Assembly (NCBI GenBank): GCA_036480375.1
Contig: JAZGGI010000028.1
Span: 186,001-250,000 of the forward strand
Direction of reading: 5' to 3'
From: Candidatus Zixiibacteriota bacterium
GTDB taxonomy: Bacteria; Zixibacteria; MSB-5A5; GN15; JAAZOE01
DNA: 64,000 nucleotides
In this document: positions 1 through 7,192 of the stretch, in pieces
How positions within the stretch are numbered: position 1 is the stretch's first letter
Layout of the letters: the number at the start of each line of letters is the position of its first letter
The notes under the pieces: model-generated
What the model was told of the DNA's origin: nothing
The model's input: only the letters and a program-made list of their open reading frames with translations
Databases searched by the model: none
Program-made: the position numbers and the translations under genes

Positions 1-336
1 GACCAGCGCAAGATTACAATCATAGCATTCATCCTGATTGGGCTCAGTATAATTATAACTCGGAAATCGCGCAAAAGGATAGATGGAAACAGCATCTATT
101 TAACCGTAACATCAACCGGTGAGAAGAAACTGGAATTGAAACAGATCATTGATATATTATCAAAATACTGCAAAGGAATAGATCTCAAACGTTCCGACGA
201 AAACAAGGAATTAACCGAAGCCTCATTTGTAGTTGAATCTGAAGGTTATGATCAGCTTGGAAAAGCCCGCGATGAGCTTTATGGGCTAAACGATAAAATC
301 CAGATTACTCTTATGGATAACAAAGGTCTGGCATAA
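1..336 (+). CDS. DUF4956 family membrane protein, C-terminal part
   Basis: The reading frame is open from the left edge and ends at a TAA at 334-336, so only the last 111 residues are present. A hydrophobic helix (about residues 5-20 of the fragment, ending IGLSIIIT) is followed by a basic stretch and a compact soluble domain of about 80 residues. DUF4956 proteins have several membrane helices and then a small alpha/beta domain, and they are often encoded beside CotH and VTC genes, as here. The next gene starts at the base after this stop, so the two are co-translated. The family assignment rests on this fragment plus context. The function is unknown; a membrane role in polyphosphate or cell-surface assembly is inference. 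Confidence 0.6.
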   Translation, partial: DQRKITIIAFILIGLSIIITRKSRKRIDGNSIYLTVTSTGEKKLELKQIIDILSKYCKGIDLKRSDENKELTEASFVVESEGYDQLGKARDELYGLNDKIQITLMDNKGLA

Positions 337-2979
337 ATGAAACTCAAAGAACCGCATCCACGAGGCGGCTGGGTTTCCTCTCTATTTGGATATGCAAAAA
401 CATTTCCACGTTCTCTGAAACTTCTAATTCTAATAGGTATCCATATAGTAGTTCTATTGGGCGTCGGTTTGTCAGGCGCATACTACGGTATGATGTTATT
501 TAAGCGAGGTGATGCGCATAATTTAGATCATATTGTCGAAAATATTATGCAAACCCGGATCGGAGTGATTGGCAATTATATCAAGGGCCTGTCGTCGCAT
601 CCCGATTATATTCAGATCGATATAAAGTTTAAGGACTTTCAAAAACTTGTTTATGACAGAGCCGTGGCTCTTGAAAAACAGATATTAATATCAAGCTCCG
701 ATAATTTTGTCCCTGCGGAAATACGTTATGGGGATGATATTTACCGTGCCAAAATCCGACTCAAAGGCGATTGGACCAAGGACAACCTTCAGGGTGATAA
801 ATGGTCGTATCGGGTAAAAATTAGAGGCGATAGCGCCCTTTTTGGAATGAAGCAGTTTTCTCTGCATCATCCCCGCGCACGGGATTATGTCTATGAGTGG
901 CTTTTTCAAAAAGCGCTGGCACGAGAAAAAATCGTCAATCTCAGATATAAATTCGTCAGGGTTTCGCTCAACGGAAAAGATGTCGGCATTTATGCCCTCG
1001 AAGAACATTTTGAAAAAAGATTGATTGAGCATACCGAGAATCGGGAAGGTCCGATAATTAAATTCAATGAAAATCTCTTCTGGCAGGATCTGCAGGCTCA
1101 CTGGCATATCGGAGGGAGCACCGGACTTAGTTCACTCAATGCGGCCAATATTGATATGTTTAAAAGCAATACTATCTTAAATGATCCGATCTTATCCAAA
1201 CAATTTTTCCTGGGGCATTCTCTTTTGGAAAAATTTCGCCATGGAGAACTTCCAGCCAGAGAAGTTTTTGACATACCAAAGACGGCGATGCATCGCGCGT
1301 TGATTGATCTGATGGGTGGAGGGCACGCCCTGTCATGGCATAACCTGAGATTTTATTATAATCCGATTACATCCCGTTTGGAACCGATCGGTTTTGACAA
1401 TGATGCTGGAAATCCGATTTCACATCTGACCTCTACCCATAACTTTCTTGGCGGCCCGTTAAATGATATCGAGCGAAAAATCTTTGCGGATGCCGAAATC
1501 TTCCGTGAATACGTAAAAGTGTTGGAGAAGATTTCGCAAAAAGAATATCTCGATTCGCTTTTGACGGAAGTTGATGATGACCTTCAGGAAAACCTGAGAA
1601 TTATATACAGCGAATTTCCTTATTTTCATTATTCCGAGAGAATACTATATAATAACCAGCAAGTAATTCAAGCGGCTCTACGGCCAACCAAAGCGATCCA
1701 TGCTTATCTAAATTCAAAAAAAGGAACTGAATTGGATCTTGAAATCGGCAATATTCAACTCCTTCCAGTTGAAATTCGTTATTTGTCAAGATTCGGCCAA
1801 AAGATTGCGGAACCTTCCGGCAATACAATCTTCGCCGCAATGGTTAAATCAAAACCGGCGGAATTTCAAAATTTAATATTCAAATTACAGGATAATCTTG
1901 AATGGACCGATTCGACTATCAATGAAATATATCTCAATTATTCAATATTAGGCTCCAGTCGAATCGATTCAATTTCGATTTTTAGCTGGAAACGGATCAA
2001 TAATGGTCTATTAAATAGCAATATCATGCATGAAAAACCAAACCCGAATGGATTTGAATTTCTTGATCTGAATCGCGAGAACAAAACAATTATTGTTCGT
2101 CACGGAAATTGGAAAATAGATCGAAATATGATTATCCCGCCAGATTACAAATTGATTTGTTTGGGCGGGACGACTCTGAATCTTATAAATGACGCCGCTA
2201 TTCTTTCTTATTCGCCTCTCTATTTTACTGGCGAGCCGGGTAATCCTGTAAAGATAATTTCGGCAGACTCTACCGGTCAGGGGCTAATCATAGTCAACGC
2301 GGATTCTGTATCTGTTCTGGAGTATGTAATATTTGATAATCTTTCTAATCCGGCGCAGGGCGGGTGGGCGGTTTCCGGAGCGGTCAATTTCTTTGAGTCT
2401 CCGGTTGAAATGAGAAACTGTATTTTGCAAAATAATCAATGTGAAGATTATCTCAATATTATTCGGACTGAATTTGTACTCGAAAACTTGCTGTTCAAAA
2501 ACAGCTTTAGTGATGCTTTTGACGGTGATTTTGTTAAAGGGACCGCACGATTTCTACATTTTGAAAATTGCGGCAATGATGCTCTTGATGTGTCAGGTTC
2601 TATAATAAAGCTAACTGATATTACTATCGATGGGGCCGGTGATAAGGGGATATCGGCCGGTGAGAACAGCCAGATTGAAGCTTATAAGACAATAATCGAG
2701 AATGCTGAAATTGCTGTTGCGTCAAAGGATATGTCGAGTATCGCAATGAGTGATTTGGATATAATCCAATGCCGAGTCGGATTTGCGGTTTATCAAAAAA
2801 AGCCGGAATTTGGTCCTGGTACGATAACCGTTGATAGGCTGAACTCAGATAGAGTTGTCATTCCATATCTGGTTGAAGATTTATCAAAATTGATTATTGA
2901 TAATACTTCTGTTACATCGGATCAAACGCAGGTTAAAGAAATGTTATATGGCGTTGAATATGGAAAAAGCAGTAAATAA
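337..2979 (+). CDS. CotH kinase family protein with C-terminal beta-helix
   Basis: This 880-residue protein has a short cytoplasmic N-terminus, one membrane helix at about residues 27-53, and a CotH-type atypical kinase domain at about 95-460. Recognisable CotH stretches are RLKGDWTKDN, the region with KFVRVSLNGKDVGIYALEE, and the Asp-rich PIGFDNDAG near residue 354, which matches the metal-binding motif. CotH proteins phosphorylate coat or secreted proteins in spore formers, but in Gram-negative bacteria the substrate is unknown. Residues 620-870 are rich in short repeats of the parallel beta-helix kind (ILQNNQCEDYLNIIRTEFVL, then FENCGNDALDVSGSIIKLTD), which suggests a right-handed beta-helix facing the periplasm. 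The ATG follows the preceding stop directly, and the VTC gene overlaps the 3' end. Confidence 0.82.
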   Translation: MKLKEPHPRGGWVSSLFGYAKTFPRSLKLLILIGIHIVVLLGVGLSGAYYGMMLFKRGDAHNLDHIVENIMQTRIGVIGNYIKGLSSHPDYIQIDIKFKDFQKLVYDRAVALEKQILISSSDNFVPAEIRYGDDIYRAKIRLKGDWTKDNLQGDKWSYRVKIRGDSALFGMKQFSLHHPRARDYVYEWLFQKALAREKIVNLRYKFVRVSLNGKDVGIYALEEHFEKRLIEHTENREGPIIKFNENLFWQDLQAHWHIGGSTGLSSLNAANIDMFKSNTILNDPILSKQFFLGHSLLEKFRHGELPAREVFDIPKTAMHRALIDLMGGGHALSWHNLRFYYNPITSRLEPIGFDNDAGNPISHLTSTHNFLGGPLNDIERKIFADAEIFREYVKVLEKISQKEYLDSLLTEVDDDLQENLRIIYSEFPYFHYSERILYNNQQVIQAALRPTKAIHAYLNSKKGTELDLEIGNIQLLPVEIRYLSRFGQKIAEPSGNTIFAAMVKSKPAEFQNLIFKLQDNLEWTDSTINEIYLNYSILGSSRIDSISIFSWKRINNGLLNSNIMHEKPNPNGFEFLDLNRENKTIIVRHGNWKIDRNMIIPPDYKLICLGGTTLNLINDAAILSYSPLYFTGEPGNPVKIISADSTGQGLIIVNADSVSVLEYVIFDNLSNPAQGGWAVSGAVNFFESPVEMRNCILQNNQCEDYLNIIRTEFVLENLLFKNSFSDAFDGDFVKGTARFLHFENCGNDALDVSGSIIKLTDITIDGAGDKGISAGENSQIEAYKTIIENAEIAVASKDMSSIAMSDLDIIQCRVGFAVYQKKPEFGPGTITVDRLNSDRVVIPYLVEDLSKLIIDNTSVTSDQTQVKEMLYGVEYGKSSK

Positions 2980-3703
2980 GGAAAAACGTACCTTTGTGGG
3001 AAATATCGCTACGGTACATAATTTTCTAAATTTAGACAGTGCTCGATTTGAGAGAAAGTTCTACATCTCTTCATTAACAAAGCATGAAATATGCGCCCTC
3101 GTACGACTTAACTCCGTCATGTTTAAAGAAGTCTTTTATGAGCGCACCGTTAATAATATCTATCTTGATTCTTATAGTCTTCATAACTATCGGGAGAATG
3201 TAATCGGTTCGCAATCGCGCCTGAAGGTTCGCATCCGATGGTATGGCGAGACTTTTGGCTTGGCCGAAAAGCCAACCCTCGAATTAAAAATAAAGGAAGG
3301 ATTAGTGGGGTGGAAAGATTCTTACCGCCTGAAATCTTTCTTAATCGAATCGGGATTTGATTATTGCACAATTATCGACTTGATTAAAAGTTCAGATATC
3401 CCCGATAGATTAAAACTATTTGTCGGGCTGCTCGAACCGGCATTGCTAAATAGTTATCAGAGGAAATATTATCTTTCGACGGACGGCAAATTCCGGATAA
3501 CGATTGACACTGATATGTCCTTCACCAAAATAGGTATATTTAATAATTGTTTTGTAAACCGGTCACAAAATTATACAGATACCATATTGGAGTTGAAATA
3601 TGAACCTGAATATGACAGCATGGCTCATGAAATTACCCGGTTCTTTCCATTCCGCATAACCAAAAGTTCTAAATATGTCAGCGGTATTGACACGCTTAAG
3701 TAA
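2948..3703 (+). CDS. VTC domain protein (polyphosphate polymerase type)
   Basis: The protein carries the bacterial VTC signature: RFERKFYIS near the start, a YLDS/Y segment, RLKVRIRWYG, and an ELKIKEG strand followed by a basic residue cluster. VTC domains form a triphosphate-tunnel fold that in yeast Vtc4 polymerises phosphate from ATP. Bacterial single-domain versions are mostly uncharacterised. ATG codons at 2948 and 2960 both lie within the end of the cotH reading frame. 2948 is taken here; an upstream in-frame start at 2897 would add a basic, unlike segment. The gene overlaps CotH by 32 bases and completes a DUF4956-CotH-VTC set. No membrane helix is visible, so it probably acts with the membrane proteins upstream. 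Confidence 0.75.
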   Translation: MALNMEKAVNKEKRTFVGNIATVHNFLNLDSARFERKFYISSLTKHEICALVRLNSVMFKEVFYERTVNNIYLDSYSLHNYRENVIGSQSRLKVRIRWYGETFGLAEKPTLELKIKEGLVGWKDSYRLKSFLIESGFDYCTIIDLIKSSDIPDRLKLFVGLLEPALLNSYQRKYYLSTDGKFRITIDTDMSFTKIGIFNNCFVNRSQNYTDTILELKYEPEYDSMAHEITRFFPFRITKSSKYVSGIDTLK

Positions 3704-3727
3704 TTGTCCTTATTCATAAATGTCAAA

Positions 3728-4780
3728 TTAATTAAGAAGGATGACGTCGACATAAACATATTTCTCGTTTACATCGACGATTAAAAAATTGTCTCTATAT
3801 CCACCCCCCATTCCTGATGCAAAAAACGAAACATTTTTGTGTTTTGTAAAAAACAGTTCATTTCCTTTCGGGTGTGCACCAACATCCCCGGCAAACATAT
3901 ACACTTTATTATTAAGGCTGGAAAACAGCGGAAAGACTTCATCCCAAAAATTAGTGTTTTGTGACCGTCCATTCAAAGAATTGGGCTTAATACTCGCAAA
4001 ATTCAGCCTTTTAATGTCCCACCATATAAGTTGATGAGAAAATACGAAAATATTTGTCACCTGATTTTGATTTATCTCCAAAGTACTCTTCAAGAAGTCT
4101 AATTGCTTCCCGGAAATATTCCATCCATCAAGGTTTGGGTCAAGGACTATGAAAAGATCCCCGTTATATAAAAACGAAAAATATGTCTTTCCGAATCGTT
4201 GTTGAAACAGGTCGCGCTGCGGATTTGACATACCCAATTTTACATCATGATTTCCCGGAGCTATATATGTCTTGATTCCTAATAGAGCTATATCCTTTTC
4301 CACCAAATCCCATGCGTCATTGTTTGCCGATCTAACAACATCGCCAGTTAAAAAGCCGAAGCTCATTGATTCATGATTCCTGATTAGATCAAATTTTTCA
4401 ACAAAAGGTTCATATAACCCCTTAGCATCGATCCATGATGCCGGGGTTCCGTAAGTATGCCCGGCGACATAAAAAGAATACCGATGATTTCCCATGGTTT
4501 TTGTCTCATCTATTGGTTTACCATAATTACCCGTCAGAGTATTTTTATGAATACGCTCGACTGTGTTTTTAAATTTCCTATTATAGGATGAGCCCAGAAT
4601 GAAATTCTGAGATAAATTCTTTGTATGGATAATGACCTCAAAAGGGAATACCTTAAAATGCCCCACATATACGCCATATGCAAAAACGCAGAAAAGAATA
4701 ATCAAATATAGAAAAGATTTTAACAGTAATCGAATATTCAATAACCTGAATTTATTCAGATATTTAGAAGCGTTAAACAA
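3728..4780 (-). CDS. Membrane-anchored calcineurin-like phosphoesterase
   Basis: This 350-residue protein has one N-terminal membrane helix (about residues 20-41) and a metallophosphatase domain facing outward. Metal-site motifs appear in order: GHTYG, FLTGDVV, APGNHDV, FVFSHQLIWW and MFAGDVGAHPKG. The first motif is AGHTYG rather than the usual DxH, so the first metal ligand may differ or lie nearby. The family hydrolyses phosphomono- or diesters with two metal ions; the substrate here cannot be predicted. The gene runs towards the VTC gene, with 24 bases between the stops and no recognisable terminator. A relation to the polyphosphate-type operon is possible but only positional. Confidence 0.75.
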   Translation of the reverse strand: MFNASKYLNKFRLLNIRLLLKSFLYLIILFCVFAYGVYVGHFKVFPFEVIIHTKNLSQNFILGSSYNRKFKNTVERIHKNTLTGNYGKPIDETKTMGNHRYSFYVAGHTYGTPASWIDAKGLYEPFVEKFDLIRNHESMSFGFLTGDVVRSANNDAWDLVEKDIALLGIKTYIAPGNHDVKLGMSNPQRDLFQQRFGKTYFSFLYNGDLFIVLDPNLDGWNISGKQLDFLKSTLEINQNQVTNIFVFSHQLIWWDIKRLNFASIKPNSLNGRSQNTNFWDEVFPLFSSLNNKVYMFAGDVGAHPKGNELFFTKHKNVSFFASGMGGGYRDNFLIVDVNEKYVYVDVILLN

Positions 4781-5270
4781 TCAAAACCTTTCCATGGTAT
4801 GTTGCCGGACAAACCGAAAACGGTGATACCTTAAATTAAGACGCACTTTATCTAATGGCAATAGTTTTTTATTTTGTATTCTCTTTTCTACTGTTTTATG
4901 GTTCGCCTGCAAATTCGATTTCTTTCATCCAATATTCTCACGACACGACTTGTGAAAATCAGCTTATCTTTATATAGACAGAACACCCTACATCCTCTTT
5001 GAGATTATCCCCAACCCTTCAGCGACAGAAGCCGCTCCTTCGACGTTTTCTGATTGATAAAAGACAAATTATGTCTAACTACTCGTGTCCAAATTGTCTA
5101 ACGACATATAGTCGCTAAATTTGAAATCTATCGCACGAATAAAGATGGATGCTCAATTAACAAAACAGGACATTTGTATTTGGCCTTGACAATAAAATTG
5201 AATACCATTGACAATTGCCCGAGAAATTTTATATTGTTAGGTTATCAAATTTTGGGATGGAAATTAATAT
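4781..5270. other. Intergenic region with divergent promoters
   Basis: These 490 bases separate two divergent genes. I see no coding region, RNA gene or long repeat. The right end holds a good promoter for the DUF4388 gene, listed separately. Two similar words, TGTCTAAC, occur at about 5071 and 5096 and could be a binding-site pair, but this is weak. Confidence 0.4.
5208..5235 (+). promoter_or_regulatory. Sigma70-type promoter of the DUF4388 operon
   Basis: TTGACA at 5208-5213 and TATATT at 5230-5235 are separated by 16 bases, close to the housekeeping consensus. A second TTGACA lies at 5186-5191. Transcription would start near 5242, leaving a leader of about 30 bases with a GGGATGG stretch before the ATG at 5271. 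Confidence 0.6.
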
Positions 5271-6119
5271 ATGGATTTGGATTTACAGGGAAATATTGAA
5301 CGGTTTACTCTTCCTGAGATTTTTCAGTTGGTGTTGACCAGCCGCAAGACCGGTACGCTGGGTATCCAGCGCGATGATGATATCGTCATGGTATATTTCA
5401 AAAATGGTTCGGTAATATACGGTTACGGTCCTCGCAAAACCTATCATGTGGGGCGAATGCTGGTTGAAAACGGTAGATTGACCTCGGGACAACTGGATGA
5501 GGCTATCTCGATTCAGGCTAATGAAAAATCTTCGGGTCGCCGACTTGGCCAGATATTAATTGAAAAAAGCTATATTGATCGGGCTGATCTTGAACATGTG
5601 GTACGAAATCAGGTCGAGGAATTAATCTATTCACTAATGGCCTGGGATCAAGGGTCATTTAAATTTTACGAAAATCAATTCCCTACCGAAGAGGAAATCA
5701 CGGTCAATCTATCCACGGAAAATATCGTTCTGGAAGGAATGCGCCGGCTCGATGAGATAACACGAGTTAAGGAATTTTTACCTGATTTTTCGGTAGTTTT
5801 TGCCCTGTCGCCTTCGGAGCATGATCAGAAGCGGGAAGTCACACTGGAGCCGAACGAGTGGAATATCCTGGCTTTAATTGACGGCCATCGCAATATAAAT
5901 GATATTATCGCGGTTTCTTCGCTGGATTCGTATCATGTGCTAAAAACCGTGGCGACATTGAAACTAGCGGGATTAATATGTCCGGTTCAGAATCCATCTA
6001 AAAGATCAGATCGGCTTGAAGGCATGGTCGATCGCCTCAGTCAATTGATTGAAGATTATCTGACCGATAAAATGGAACGAACATTCGATTCCCGTCTGGG
6101 AACCGGAGAGAAATCTTGA
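5271..6119 (+). CDS. DUF4388 (PATAN-like) domain protein
   Basis: The 282-residue protein opens with the DUF4388 pattern: a short strand and helix (LQGNIERFTLPEIFQLVLTS), then KTGTLGI, a strand ending MVYFKNGSVIYG, and a helical section with GRMLVENGRLTSGQLDEAI and LGQILIEKSYI repeats. Residues 200-245 (NEWNILALIDGHRNINDII, then KTVATLKLAGLI) look like a winged-helix module. DUF4388 proteins are common in gliding and delta-type bacteria, often near two-component or GTPase signalling genes, and probably act as protein-interaction adaptors. No enzyme motif is seen. The gene overlaps the next one by four bases (TTGA), so the two are translationally coupled. Confidence 0.75.
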   Translation: MDLDLQGNIERFTLPEIFQLVLTSRKTGTLGIQRDDDIVMVYFKNGSVIYGYGPRKTYHVGRMLVENGRLTSGQLDEAISIQANEKSSGRRLGQILIEKSYIDRADLEHVVRNQVEELIYSLMAWDQGSFKFYENQFPTEEEITVNLSTENIVLEGMRRLDEITRVKEFLPDFSVVFALSPSEHDQKREVTLEPNEWNILALIDGHRNINDIIAVSSLDSYHVLKTVATLKLAGLICPVQNPSKRSDRLEGMVDRLSQLIEDYLTDKMERTFDSRLGTGEKS

Positions 6120-6742
6120 GCCATATTCAGGCAATAGACAAATTGGAGCGCCAAGTCTCACGGTTATTGGATGATATGATCACCCAAAAATCACCGCAGA
6201 TTGATTTTTTAATTGGGTTGAACCAGCTGGATGATATTTATAGCGAATGTCGCCGGGGAACTTTGAATGAAGAAAAACTAACGAGATTTTTATCCGAGAA
6301 AAAGGGTTGGCTGGAAACGATTCAATCCTTACCCTCTCAACAATCGCAGGCCGCTAGACTTCTGAGCGGACTGTATAACGAACTGATTTATTACGATGAC
6401 GCAAGTTATCAAAAGCTCGCGGAAGAGCTGAAAATCTGGATTAAATCGCTGGGTCAGGGATCATTCAAATTAACGCTTAAAAAAGGCGAGGAGAAAGTTC
6501 CTTTGACTGATCAGTACCAATTAATGCTCCGCCGAGAAGTATTGGAAATGGATAACCTGATTGAAAAGCATGGCCATTTGCTAACCTGTCTTAACGATAT
6601 TATAAAATCAGCAGAATCAAAAACCGATTCGGTTTATCTCCACATGGCCGCCTCGGTTATATATTTCCTTCAAATGGAAGGGTATAAAGTCGATCCTTAC
6701 GTAAAAAAATTGAAAGAAATTAAAACCCGAACGTCGGGATAA
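6116..6742 (+). CDS. Hypothetical helical protein
   Basis: I do not recognise this 208-residue protein. It is soluble, rich in charged residues and predicted to be almost entirely helical, with no signal peptide and no Cys pairs. The TTG start overlaps the DUF4388 stop (TTGA). A shared transcript and coupled start suggest that it partners the DUF4388 protein, perhaps as a scaffold. Confidence 0.55.
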   Translation: MSHIQAIDKLERQVSRLLDDMITQKSPQIDFLIGLNQLDDIYSECRRGTLNEEKLTRFLSEKKGWLETIQSLPSQQSQAARLLSGLYNELIYYDDASYQKLAEELKIWIKSLGQGSFKLTLKKGEEKVPLTDQYQLMLRREVLEMDNLIEKHGHLLTCLNDIIKSAESKTDSVYLHMAASVIYFLQMEGYKVDPYVKKLKEIKTRTSG

Positions 6743-6754
6743 GCGTATAGAATT

Positions 6755-7027
6755 ATGCTGAGTTTTGAGGAAAAAGCTTACTGCCGAGCTCTTGGAGCTT
6801 TGCGCAATAAAGATTATATTTCTGCCGATAAAGAATTTGAGGCCAGCGGAAATAATTTTTCCGGCAGTCAAGGGTTGAAAATTATAAAAGAAGCCACTAA
6901 ATTAATGGCCGTTTTGAGAATTGAGAAATTAAAACTTGAGAAAACTGAAATCGCGATAGAGGAGAATTTGAGTCATGGCGAAAAAGCAGTCATTTGCGGA
7001 CAAAATAAACAAGAAAAAACAGGTTAA
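6755..7027 (+). CDS. Small hypothetical protein
   Basis: This 90-residue frame (MLSFEEKAYCRALGALRNKDY...) starts 12 bases after the previous stop. The first 65 residues look like a TPR-like helical pair: an A/G/L pattern with YISADKEFEASG. The last 18 codons overlap the following gene in another frame, so the natural C-terminus could be a short extension. No function is recognised. It belongs to the DUF4388 operon by spacing and strand. Confidence 0.5.
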   Translation: MLSFEEKAYCRALGALRNKDYISADKEFEASGNNFSGSQGLKIIKEATKLMAVLRIEKLKLEKTEIAIEENLSHGEKAVICGQNKQEKTG

Positions 7028-7160
7028 TGTTTGCCCCATCTGCCAAAACGAAATCAGCTACATAAAGCTGGTGCGCGCGCAGAAGAAAGAAGGCAATTGG
7101 AGATTTTCCAATAAACCTGTCGGGGTTTGCAAATGTAACGAAGCCGAAATTTACGGCTAA
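6975..7160 (+). CDS. Small zinc-ribbon-like protein
   Basis: This 61-residue basic protein has CPIC about 20 residues from the start and a CKC pair near the end, a spacing compatible with one zinc ribbon. The upstream GAGGAG at about 6959-6964 supports the ATG at 6975 even though it lies inside the preceding frame (53-base overlap). The stop is followed within five bases by a strong terminator, which makes this the last gene of the operon. The function is unknown; nucleic-acid or protein binding would be usual for such a ribbon. Confidence 0.6.
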   Translation: MAKKQSFADKINKKKQVNVCPICQNEISYIKLVRAQKKEGNWRFSNKPVGVCKCNEAEIYG

Positions 7161-7164
7161 CTCG

Positions 7165-7189
7165 AACCCCGGCCAAGCCGGGGTTTTTT
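7165..7189 (+). terminator. Intrinsic terminator of the DUF4388 operon
   Basis: A perfect nine-base stem (AACCCCGGC with GCCGGGGTT) with a three-base loop is followed by a T run. It ends only four bases before the start codon at 7193. Confidence 0.85.
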
Positions 7190-7192
7190 CTT

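Noticed and set aside
2897-2959. Longer start of the VTC gene at 2897
   Set aside because: It would lie deep in cotH and add a non-family basic segment; ATGs at 2948 or 2960 fit better.
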